Shown here piece by piece: positions 37,057 to 44,583 of a stretch of DNA of 64,000 bases. Source of the stretch: Candidatus Pacearchaeota archaeon (GTDB lineage Bacteria > Patescibacteriota > Minisyncoccia > Minisyncoccales > Minisyncoccaceae). A program made the position numbers and the translations under genes. The notes under the pieces were generated by a model. The model saw nothing but the letters and a program-made list of their open reading frames with translations, did no database searches and was not told the origin of the DNA. Within the stretch, counting starts at the first letter, position 1; the number at the start of each line of letters is the position of its first letter. Location: positions 248,001 through 312,000 of the forward strand of contig DAONGN010000001.1 of NCBI GenBank assembly GCA_035404185.1, read 5' to 3'.

Positions 37057-38325
37057 ATGTCTAGAAAAAAAATAATTACTGGATTAGATATTGGAACGAA
37101 CACAATAAAGATTTTGGGAGTTAAAAAAGATTCTGAATCTGAGCCAGAAGTTTTATTCTTTGAAAAAATAGATTCATTTGGGGTCCAAAAAGGAAGAGTT
37201 AAAGATTCAAATGAAGTTGCGAAGAGAGTAGCAGAACTTATTGAAAAAGTTGAAAGAAAACATAATTGCAGAATAGATAATATTTTTGTAAATATTAATG
37301 GAACCAAGCTTCAGCTTGTTCCGAGTCATGCTTTAGTTTCTGTGGGAAGAGCTGATCAAAAAGTTTCTTTGGAAGACATTGAAAGGATTAATGATGAAGT
37401 TAAGATGATTAATCTTCAATCTAGCAATAAAACTATTCTTGAAGTGTTTCCTCGAGAATGGATTTTAGATGGAGAAAAAGAGATAAGAAATCCATTAGGA
37501 TTGCAAGGCGTAAGATTAGAATTAGATGCTTTACTTTTATCTTCTTTTAATTCAGATATTGAGGGAATTATTGACTCCGTAGAAGCAGTTGATTTAGAAG
37601 ATGAAAATATTATTCCAGGACTAATAGCTGATGCTAATGCTGTTTTAACACCCAATCAGAAAGAATTAGGGGTGGCTTTGATTAATATTGGAGCTGGAAC
37701 TTCTGGTGTCGCTGTTTTCGAAGAAGATAGGCTTTTGAATATGACTGTTTTTCCTATTGGCTCAGCAAATATCACCAATGATATTGCCATAGGATTTAAA
37801 ACAGAAATAGAGATAGCAGAACGTATTAAAAAGCAGTATGGTTCTTGTTTGTCTAGCGATGTAAAAAAGAAGATAGATTTTAATCTTTCTGCAAATGACG
37901 AAGAAGAGGATGATGAAGAAGATATTTTAGGTAAAAAAAAGAAAGTGGTAAAGAAAAAACCTAAAAACGTATTATCTTTTTCTGAAAAAGAACTAAGTAA
38001 AATAATTGAAGCTAGGGTTTCTGAAATATTTGAATTAGCTGATAAAGAAATCAAGAAAGTTTCCAAACAAGGACTATTACCAGGAGGAATAGTTTTAACG
38101 GGAGGAGGAAGTAAGTTACCTGGCATTGTTGATTTAGCTAAAAAAGAATTTAAGCTTCCTTGCAGAATTGGATATTGCAATAGTTTAAAAGGATTAGAAA
38201 AAGATAGTTCTTTGTCTACCGTTTGCGGATTGGTTATAAGTAAAATTGACAAAGAAGTTTCTCATTCAGGAGGTGGTGGAATTGGGAAAAAAATTAAAGG
38301 GTTTTTTGAAAACTTTATTCCTTAA
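37057..38325 (+). CDS. ftsA: Cell-division protein FtsA
   Basis: An actin-like ATPase that tethers FtsZ filaments to the membrane. The 422-aa protein has the phosphate-1 motif GLDIGTNTIK near residue 8, the SHS2/1C subdomain (residues ~85-165), phosphate-2 INIGAGTSGVAVFE near 208, and the adenosine motif GIVLTGGGSKLPG near 345. Its C-terminus GKKIKGFFENFIP is a typical amphipathic membrane-targeting helix. A charged low-complexity insert (many D/E, then K, residues ~276-310) is unusual. ftsZ follows after 5 bp. Confidence 0.94.
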   Translation: MSRKKIITGLDIGTNTIKILGVKKDSESEPEVLFFEKIDSFGVQKGRVKDSNEVAKRVAELIEKVERKHNCRIDNIFVNINGTKLQLVPSHALVSVGRADQKVSLEDIERINDEVKMINLQSSNKTILEVFPREWILDGEKEIRNPLGLQGVRLELDALLLSSFNSDIEGIIDSVEAVDLEDENIIPGLIADANAVLTPNQKELGVALINIGAGTSGVAVFEEDRLLNMTVFPIGSANITNDIAIGFKTEIEIAERIKKQYGSCLSSDVKKKIDFNLSANDEEEDDEEDILGKKKKVVKKKPKNVLSFSEKELSKIIEARVSEIFELADKEIKKVSKQGLLPGGIVLTGGGSKLPGIVDLAKKEFKLPCRIGYCNSLKGLEKDSSLSTVCGLVISKIDKEVSHSGGGGIGKKIKGFFENFIP

Positions 38326-38330
38326 AATAT

Positions 38331-39269
38331 ATGAGCTTAACAAGAATAAAAGTTATAGGGGTTGGAGGGGCTGGTTCAAATACTATTGATAGATTAACGA
38401 AAGCAAAAATTAAGAATGTTGAACTAATTAGTATTAATACTGATGCCCAAGATTTAAAAAAGAAGGAAGCGCATTTAAAATTAAGAATAGGAGATAAAAT
38501 TACTAAAGGATTAGGGGCAGGGATGAAGCCAGAGATAGGAAGATTATCAGCTAAGGAAAGTTATAAAGATATTGAAGAAATTTTGAAAGACAGCGATATT
38601 ATTTTTTTAACATCAGGATTAGGAGGAGGGACTGGCTCTGGAGCAATGCCAATTATTTCAGAGATTGCTAAAAGATCAGGAGCTTTAACAATAGGAATTG
38701 TTACTCTGCCATTTTCATTTGAAGGAAAAAAAAGAAAAAAGATTGCCTTAAATAGTTTAGAAGATATAAGAAAAAAAATTGATGCGATGGTTGTTATTCC
38801 TAATGACAAGCTTCATGAAATGATTCCTTTAAAATCTTCAGTTGAATTAGCTTTTAATAAGTGTGACGAACTTTTAAAAGAAGCTGTTGAAAGCATCTCT
38901 AATGTAATAATGAACCCAGGAATATTTAATTTAGATTTTTCTGACATTAGAGAGATATTAAAAAGCAGTGGTTCAGCATTTTTTGGAACAGGTAAAGCGC
39001 AAGGGAAGGATAGAGCGATTCAAGCAGTAGAAAAAGCATTGCGTTCTCCGATTTCTAAGTTCCCATTAGACAAAGCAGAGGGAATTTTATTCAATGTTGC
39101 ATCGGGAAATAAGAATTTTCTCTTATCAGAAGTAAAAAAAATAGCCGAGATAATAAAAAAGAAGACAGCAAGCTCGGCAAAGATAATTTTTGGAGCGTCT
39201 TTTGATAATAGTTTATTAAAAGATGAGATTAGAGTGACCGTAATAGCTACTAGTTCAGAGAAATCGTAA
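38331..39269 (+). CDS. ftsZ: Cell-division GTPase FtsZ, lacking the C-terminal tail
   Basis: The tubulin-like Z-ring GTPase. Motifs present are GVGGAGSNTIDRL at the N-terminus, NTDAQDL, the tubulin signature GGGTGSG near residue 107, LPFSFEGKKR, and the T7 loop FNLDFSDIREIL near 205. At 312 aa it ends just after the globular C-terminal domain (VTVIATSSEKS). The usual unstructured linker and conserved C-terminal peptide that bind FtsA are missing, although FtsA is encoded next door. FtsZ-binding must therefore differ, or a second FtsZ exists elsewhere. Confidence 0.93.
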   Translation: MSLTRIKVIGVGGAGSNTIDRLTKAKIKNVELISINTDAQDLKKKEAHLKLRIGDKITKGLGAGMKPEIGRLSAKESYKDIEEILKDSDIIFLTSGLGGGTGSGAMPIISEIAKRSGALTIGIVTLPFSFEGKKRKKIALNSLEDIRKKIDAMVVIPNDKLHEMIPLKSSVELAFNKCDELLKEAVESISNVIMNPGIFNLDFSDIREILKSSGSAFFGTGKAQGKDRAIQAVEKALRSPISKFPLDKAEGILFNVASGNKNFLLSEVKKIAEIIKKKTASSAKIIFGASFDNSLLKDEIRVTVIATSSEKS

Positions 39270-39284
39270 ATTATAAGGGCTCTT

Positions 39285-39306
39285 ATACGAGGGGCGCATA
39301 AGAAAA
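39285..39306. promoter_or_regulatory. Imperfect inverted repeat upstream of the nrdD promoter
   Basis: A CTTATACG / CGCATAAG arm pair around an AGGGG loop, with one mismatch, and no T-run after it. It lies about 20-40 bp before the nrdD -35 box. It could be an operator or a weak terminator of ftsZ; the call is tentative. Confidence 0.25.
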
Positions 39307-39327
39307 TCTTCTAATGTTTTGTCAAAA

Positions 39328-39356
39328 TTGACAGTAATTTTTTAGGAGTATAGAAT
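39328..39356 (+). promoter_or_regulatory. Strong putative leaderless promoter of nrdD
   Basis: Perfect TTGACA (39328-39333), a 17-nt spacer and TAGAAT (39351-39356), 7 nt before the ATG at 39364. One of the best promoter matches in the window. Confidence 0.75.
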
Positions 39357-39363
39357 ATTAAAT

Positions 39364-41499
39364 ATGAAACTAACCAACCACATTACTAAAGTCCAAAAAA
39401 GGAATGGAAACATCGTAGAATTTCAACCAGAGAAAATTTTCAATGCTGTTTTTAAAGCAATTACTGCTACTAAGCAAGGAAACGGAAAAAAAACTAAAAA
39501 AATGGCTGATGGTGTCATCAAAATTTTAAACAGAAGGTTTAAAGTTAATGAAATTCCTCACGTTGAGCAGATTCAAGACATCATTGAGGAGGTCATGATC
39601 CTTGAAGGAGAGGCAATTGCTGCTAAAGCATTCATTTTATACAGAGAACAGAGAAGAATCTTGAGAGAATCGCAAGCGGTAGCAGAAGAAGCGGTTGATC
39701 GTGTTGATGATTACTTAGATAAATTGGATTGGGAGGTGCAAGAGAATTCAAATATGACATTTTCTTTACAAGGTCTGAATCATTACGGAGTTTCTTACAT
39801 TGTAAAAAAATATTGGTTGAATAAAATTTATCCTGAAGAAGTTAGGAAAGCAAATGAATCGGGAGATATTCATTTGCACAACTTGGACACATTAGCTTGT
39901 TATTGTGTGGGATGGGATTTGTATGATTTATTACTAAGAGGTTTTGGTGGAGTTAATGGAAAAATTGAATCAGCTCCTCCAAAGCATTTTAGAAGCGCCT
40001 TAGGACAAGTAGTAAATTTTATGTACACGCTTCAAGGCGAAGCAGCTGGTGCAGTTTCGTTTTCTAATTTTGATACGTTACTTGCTCCTTTTATTCGTTA
40101 TGATAATTTGAGTTATGCTCAAGTTGAACAAGCAATTCAAGAATTTTTATACAACATGGCTGTTCCAACTAGAGTTGGTTTCCAATGTCCCTTTACTAAT
40201 ATTACTCTTGATTTAAAACCTTCTCTTGTATTTGCTAATCAGCCAGTAATTATTGGAGGAACTCCTCAGAAAGAAAACTATTCTGAGTTTGAAGAAGAAA
40301 TGAAAATGTTAGACAAAGCTTTCTATACAACCATGATTAAGGGAGATAGGAGCGGAAGACCATTCTCTTTCCCAATTCCAACAATCAATATTACTAAAGA
40401 TTTCCCATGGGATGATCCTGCACTAGATCCAATGTTTGAGGCCTCAGCTAAATATGGTATTAACTATTTTGCTAATTATATCAATTCAGACATGAAGCCT
40501 GAAGATGTAAGGTCAATGTGTTGTAGACTAAGGCTTGATATGACTGAATTATCAAATAGGGGTGGAGGAGGATTATTTGGTTCAGGATCTTTAACAGGAA
40601 GTATTGGAGTTGTAACTGTTAACCTTCCAAGGATTGGATATTTATCTAAGACAAAGAAAGATTTCTTTGAAAGATTAGGCAAAGTGATGGATATTGCTAA
40701 AGAGAGCCTAGAAATTAAAAGAAAAACAATTGAAGAATTTACTTCTAAAGGATTGTATCCGTATTCTAGATATTATTTATCTGGAGTTAAAAAAGCCAAA
40801 GGACAGTATTATGCTAATCATTTTTCAACTATTGGTATCTGCGGAATGAATGAAGCATTATTGAACTATATGGGAGAAGACATTGGTTCAAAAAAGGGAA
40901 GGCAGTTTGCTTTAGAGGTGATGGACTTTATGCGTTCTAAATTAGTTGAATATCAGCAAGCGGCTAATAGTATTTATAATCTTGAGGCTACTCCTGCTGA
41001 ATCAACTTCTTACAGATTAGCTCAAAAAGATAGAAAACTTTATCCCGATATTATTACCTTGGGGACAAAGAAAGTTCCTTACTATACTAACTCAACTCAA
41101 TTGCCGGTAAACTATACAGATGATATTTTTGAGGAATTGAAATTACAAGATGATATTCAATGCAAATATACAGGAGGAACAGTTGAACACTTGTTTATTG
41201 GAGAAGAAATTTCTGATATCGAAACAGTTAAAACATTAATTAAAAAGATTTTTGAGAAAAACAGATTGCCTTATATCACTCTGACTCCAACTTTCTCTAT
41301 TTGTCCAACTCACGGATATATTGCTGGTAAACATTTTACTTGTCCTAAATGTGCAATTGAGCAGCCTTGCGAAGTCTATTCAAGAGTTGTTGGTTATCTG
41401 CGTCCAGTCTCGCAATGGAACGAAGGCAAACAACAGGAATTCAAGGATAGAAAAGAATTTAAAGTTAAAGCCTCATTAGCAAAATTAAACAAGAAATAA
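39364..41499 (+). CDS. nrdD: Anaerobic (class III) ribonucleoside-triphosphate reductase
   Basis: Makes deoxynucleotides under anoxia by glycyl-radical chemistry. The 711-aa protein has an N-terminal ATP-cone (VQKRNGNIVEF, residues ~8-95), the catalytic barrel, a zinc site (CPTHGY and CPKC, residues ~645-665), and the C-terminal glycyl-radical loop SRVVGYLRPVSQWNEGKQ with the radical Gly near residue 677. The last ~30 functional residues are encoded again in the next gene by nearly identical DNA. nrdG, the activase, lies downstream. Confidence 0.97.
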   Translation: MKLTNHITKVQKRNGNIVEFQPEKIFNAVFKAITATKQGNGKKTKKMADGVIKILNRRFKVNEIPHVEQIQDIIEEVMILEGEAIAAKAFILYREQRRILRESQAVAEEAVDRVDDYLDKLDWEVQENSNMTFSLQGLNHYGVSYIVKKYWLNKIYPEEVRKANESGDIHLHNLDTLACYCVGWDLYDLLLRGFGGVNGKIESAPPKHFRSALGQVVNFMYTLQGEAAGAVSFSNFDTLLAPFIRYDNLSYAQVEQAIQEFLYNMAVPTRVGFQCPFTNITLDLKPSLVFANQPVIIGGTPQKENYSEFEEEMKMLDKAFYTTMIKGDRSGRPFSFPIPTINITKDFPWDDPALDPMFEASAKYGINYFANYINSDMKPEDVRSMCCRLRLDMTELSNRGGGGLFGSGSLTGSIGVVTVNLPRIGYLSKTKKDFFERLGKVMDIAKESLEIKRKTIEEFTSKGLYPYSRYYLSGVKKAKGQYYANHFSTIGICGMNEALLNYMGEDIGSKKGRQFALEVMDFMRSKLVEYQQAANSIYNLEATPAESTSYRLAQKDRKLYPDIITLGTKKVPYYTNSTQLPVNYTDDIFEELKLQDDIQCKYTGGTVEHLFIGEEISDIETVKTLIKKIFEKNRLPYITLTPTFSICPTHGYIAGKHFTCPKCAIEQPCEVYSRVVGYLRPVSQWNEGKQQEFKDRKEFKVKASLAKLNKK
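41377..41463 (+). repeat. Direct repeat copy 1 (nrdD glycyl-radical segment)
   Basis: 87 bp identical to 41684-41770, with five more matching bases and one mismatch just upstream. It codes for the radical loop and following EFKDRKEFK tail of NrdD. Confidence 0.95.
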
Positions 41500-41500
41500 C

Positions 41501-41779
41501 ATGGACACTCAAAACGTTTGTCATGATTGCGGAAAGAAAATTATTATCTCTGGAAATAATGAAATACTTAATGGTCAATTATTGAAATATTCTTTACCAG
41601 ACGGAAAAGAGAAATTAATTTTTAAGTGTAATGAATGTTTTGCTGAAAGTAAAAGTTTGAAGAATTATCAGGAAACGGAAGTTTATTCAAGAGTTGTTGG
41701 TTATCTGCGTCCAGTCTCGCAATGGAACGAAGGCAAACAACAGGAATTCAAGGATAGAAAAGAATTTAAAATTTCTTAA
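41501..41779 (+). CDS. Stand-alone glycyl-radical domain with zinc ribbon (NrdD C-terminal duplicate)
   Basis: A 92-aa protein with two parts. Residues 1-55 carry a Cys4 zinc ribbon (CHDCGKK and FKCNECF). Residues 60-90 repeat the NrdD glycyl-radical segment exactly, with the radical Gly at about residue 67. The layout, zinc ribbon then radical loop, copies the end of NrdD but without the catalytic barrel. It lies 1 bp after nrdD. By analogy with YfiD/GrcA, which replaces the cleaved radical domain of pyruvate formate-lyase, it may rescue oxygen-damaged NrdD. This function is inference. Confidence 0.85.
   Translation: MDTQNVCHDCGKKIIISGNNEILNGQLLKYSLPDGKEKLIFKCNECFAESKSLKNYQETEVYSRVVGYLRPVSQWNEGKQQEFKDRKEFKIS
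41684..41770 (+). repeat. Direct repeat copy 2 (stand-alone glycyl-radical segment)
   Basis: 87 bp identical to 41377-41463, including synonymous positions, in the 92-aa gene. The flanking DNA is unrelated. Recent duplication or ongoing gene conversion explains this best. Confidence 0.95.
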
Positions 41780-41786
41780 TTATGAG

Positions 41787-41809
41787 TGTGCGGGCTTCCG
41801 CACATTTTT
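41787..41809 (+). terminator. Hairpin terminator/attenuator between the radical-domain gene and nrdG
   Basis: A 7-bp perfect GC-rich stem TGTGCGG / CCGCACA (41787-41793 and 41798-41804) with a GCTT loop, followed by TTTTTA. It ends just before the nrdG start and may lower nrdG expression relative to nrdD. Confidence 0.75.
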
Positions 41810-41815
41810 AATCTT

Positions 41816-42523
41816 ATGACAATAGGAGGATTACAAAAAGTTACCTTAGTTGATTACCCAGGCAGACTTGCTTGTACGGTTTTTCTTTCGGGATGTAATT
41901 TCCGCTGTCCTTTTTGTTATTCTAAAGAACTTGTTTTAGATCAAGAAATTAGAAATCATCCACAAATATCAGAAGATTATTTCTTTGATTTTTTAGAAGA
42001 AAAAAAAGGATTACTCGAGGGTTGTGTTATTTGTGGAGGAGAGCCAACAATTCATGGGGAAGCTTTAGTAGATTTTTTAAGAAAAATAAAAAAACAAGGT
42101 TTTTTAATTAAACTTGATACCAATGGATCTAATCCAGAAGTTATTAAAAGATTAATTGATCAAAAATTAATTGATTATATCGCCATGGATATTAAAGCTT
42201 CTTTAATAAAGGAAAAATACCAGGAAGCTTGTGGAGCAATAATTGACATCTCTAAAATTCAAGAATCAATTTCGATTATTAAGGATTCAGGAATTGAATA
42301 TGAATTTAGAACAACAGTTGTTCCAGGAATTCATACCGAAGAAGATGTTATTAAAATGGCTAATGATATTGCTCCAGCTAGTAAGTATTTTATACAAAGA
42401 TTTAGAGTAGAAAAAGGAACAATTGATAAAAGATTTGAAGCAGCAGTTCCTTTTCCTGATGAATTTTATAAAAAAATAGAAGAGAAAATTAAAGATCTTT
42501 TTAATACTTTTAGGATAAGATAA
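41816..42523 (+). CDS. nrdG: Anaerobic ribonucleotide reductase-activating radical SAM protein
   Basis: Generates the glycyl radical in NrdD using SAM and a [4Fe-4S] cluster. The 235-aa protein has the cluster motif in SGCNFRCPFCYSK, followed by CGGEPT and a half TIM barrel. The start at ATG 41816 (MTIGGLQKVTLVDYPG) is preferred over a GTG at 41786, which would put the terminator hairpin inside the gene. It could also activate the 92-aa radical-domain protein. Its stop overlaps the next start by 1 bp. Confidence 0.93.
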   Translation: MTIGGLQKVTLVDYPGRLACTVFLSGCNFRCPFCYSKELVLDQEIRNHPQISEDYFFDFLEEKKGLLEGCVICGGEPTIHGEALVDFLRKIKKQGFLIKLDTNGSNPEVIKRLIDQKLIDYIAMDIKASLIKEKYQEACGAIIDISKIQESISIIKDSGIEYEFRTTVVPGIHTEEDVIKMANDIAPASKYFIQRFRVEKGTIDKRFEAAVPFPDEFYKKIEEKIKDLFNTFRIR

Positions 42524-43128
42524 TGATACCTCTTTATGATAAAAGAAAGATAGGGAATAGCTTTCCTTTGATAACAGCTTTCTTAATCGTTATTAATACG
42601 ATTTTTTTTCTTTGTACTATTTCTAATCTTAATCATTATATTGATCTTTTTGGTTTCACCTCAGGTAAATTGTTGGATGGGAGATTTTTTACGATTTTTA
42701 CTTATATGTTTTTACATGGCAATATTTGGCATTTAATTTTTAATATGTGGTTTTTGTGGGTATTTGGAAGTAATCTCGAGTCTCATTTAGGCAAAGGTAA
42801 GTTCTTAGCCTTTTATTTACTTTGCGGCATCGGTGGGGCTATTGTCTATGCTTTGGCAATGTCTGACCCCACTGCTGCGGTTATAGGGGCATCGGGAGCT
42901 ATTTCAGGAGTGTTAGGAGGGTATTTAGTCTATTTTCCTAAGAATAAAATTAAGACTTTTTTCTTCTTTTTTGTCGCTTCAATTCCCGCGGTTATTTATA
43001 TCTTTGTTTGGTTTTTATTACAGCTTTTTTCTACTTCAGGAATAGATACGCCCGTTGCTTATTGGGTTCATATCGGAGGTTTTGTTTCAGGATTAGCCTT
43101 TGTTAAAATGATTAAAAAGAGAAAATGA
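42523..43128 (+). CDS. Rhomboid family intramembrane serine protease
   Basis: A 201-aa protein with six predicted helices. The catalytic Ser is in GASGAISG (about residue 126) and the catalytic His in WVHIGGFVSG (about 186). HLIFNMWFLWVFG supplies the conserved His/Asn of helix 2. It cleaves transmembrane substrates within the membrane; the substrate is unknown. The next gene starts at an ATGA overlap. Confidence 0.95.
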   Translation: MIPLYDKRKIGNSFPLITAFLIVINTIFFLCTISNLNHYIDLFGFTSGKLLDGRFFTIFTYMFLHGNIWHLIFNMWFLWVFGSNLESHLGKGKFLAFYLLCGIGGAIVYALAMSDPTAAVIGASGAISGVLGGYLVYFPKNKIKTFFFFFVASIPAVIYIFVWFLLQLFSTSGIDTPVAYWVHIGGFVSGLAFVKMIKKRK

Positions 43129-44567
43129 CAAAATCGGAATCATTAATATATTTTTGTTTAAGCTTTGTAGGAGGTATTTGTATGGCTTCCTTTTTTGTTA
43201 ATTCAATTATTGTTGAAATTATCGGATTAATTATTGGTCTTATCTTGATTGGGGCTTTTTATGAAAACAAAATAATCGTAGTAGCTGGTTTTTGTTTTAT
43301 TTTTTGTTCAATTGGAATGTTTTTATTTGGTTTTAATTTGTTTAAAATTGAAAATAATGAATTAATTAAGTTCAACAATAAAGAAGTTATTTTTGAAGGT
43401 GTGATTTCTAATGATCCAGAAAGAGGAAGTGAAAAAATTCAGACAACAGTGGATATTTTAAATAATGATAAAAAGTTAGGCAGAGTCTTAGTTTTTACTG
43501 ATAAATATTCTCCAGTTAATTTTGGAGATATTATTAAGATTAAGGGAACGATTAAGGTTCCCGAAAAGTTTGATAATTTTGATTATCGAGGTTATCTTGC
43601 TAAAGACGGAATATCGGCTATTATTTCTTTTCCTGAAATAGAAATTATTAAAAGCCAGAAAACTTTTATTGGCAAGGTGTATGATTTTAAAAAAGAATTA
43701 GAGCAAAGGATAAAAGATAATCTTTCTCCGAAATTAAGTTCAATATTGGAAGCAATGATTTTAGGAAATGACCAGATGATGGATAAAGAAACGAAAGACA
43801 AATTAAGCAAGAGTGGATTGAGTCATGTGATTGCTATTTCTGGTTCTCATATTGTTCTTTTTTCGGCGATGCTATTTGAGGTTTTGCTTTTCTTTGGTTT
43901 ATGGAGGAAACAGGCCCTACTTAGTTCAATTGTTTTTACTCTCTTTTACGTTTTCTTAGTTGGAATGCCAGCTTCAGGAGTAAGGGCTGGAATAATGGTT
44001 GGACTTTTGTTTTTAGCTCAATTGATTTCTCGTCAATCATTTAACTTGAGGACATTAGTGATTGCAGCTTCAGTCATGTTATTATTTAATCCTTTATTGT
44101 TAAAATTTGATTTAGGTTTTCAATTGTCTTTTATGGCTGTTTTAGGAATTATATTAATGGGTCCTATTTTTAACAAATGGTTAGACGTTATTTTTAGGGG
44201 AAAAATAAATTGGCTTCAAGAAATTGTGGCGATGACAATCTCTGCTCAATTGTTTACTTTACCTTTATTAATTTCTTCTTTCGGTTATTTTTCAATAATT
44301 TCTTTGTTCTCAAATATTATTGTTTTACCGATTACACCGATATTAATGGCTTTGGGAATTCTGGTTCCTATTTTAGGACCAATCGTAGCCATTCCTTGTT
44401 CATTTCTTTTGTCGTATTTAATGTGGGTGGTAGATTTTTCTTCTCGTGCATCTTTTGCAATAATGAAAGTTGACTTACCTTTTACTGTATTGTTGATTAC
44501 ATATAGCCCCTTTTTATATTTAATTTATAAAGGAAAGAAAAAAGAATTGGAATTTCTGAATGGATAA
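43125..44567 (+). CDS. comEC: ComEC/Rec2 DNA-uptake channel protein without the nuclease domain
   Basis: A 480-aa membrane protein with an N-terminal DUF4131/OB-like extracytoplasmic domain (residues ~60-175) and the Competence domain of about ten helices, including SHVIAISGSHIVLFS and MPASGVRAGIMVG. ComEC moves single-stranded DNA inward during transformation. The C-terminal metallo-beta-lactamase nuclease domain of the long form is missing; the frame ends at KELEFLNG. With dprA at 32143 it suggests uptake competence. Confidence 0.93.
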   Translation: MTKSESLIYFCLSFVGGICMASFFVNSIIVEIIGLIIGLILIGAFYENKIIVVAGFCFIFCSIGMFLFGFNLFKIENNELIKFNNKEVIFEGVISNDPERGSEKIQTTVDILNNDKKLGRVLVFTDKYSPVNFGDIIKIKGTIKVPEKFDNFDYRGYLAKDGISAIISFPEIEIIKSQKTFIGKVYDFKKELEQRIKDNLSPKLSSILEAMILGNDQMMDKETKDKLSKSGLSHVIAISGSHIVLFSAMLFEVLLFFGLWRKQALLSSIVFTLFYVFLVGMPASGVRAGIMVGLLFLAQLISRQSFNLRTLVIAASVMLLFNPLLLKFDLGFQLSFMAVLGIILMGPIFNKWLDVIFRGKINWLQEIVAMTISAQLFTLPLLISSFGYFSIISLFSNIIVLPITPILMALGILVPILGPIVAIPCSFLLSYLMWVVDFSSRASFAIMKVDLPFTVLLITYSPFLYLIYKGKKKELEFLNG

Positions 44568-44575
44568 TGTATAAT
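44547..44575 (+). promoter_or_regulatory. Putative leaderless promoter of the 44584 gene
   Basis: TTGGAA (44547-44552), a 17-nt spacer and perfect TATAAT (44570-44575), 8 nt before the ATG at 44584. The -35 lies within the end of comEC. Confidence 0.7.
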
Positions 44576-44583
44576 TTAAACAT

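Noticed and set aside
41786-41815. GTG start for nrdG at 41786, 10 codons upstream
   Set aside because: The extra codons lie in the terminator hairpin and read MCGLPHIFNL, unlike NrdG; MTIGGLQK at 41816 is a typical start.
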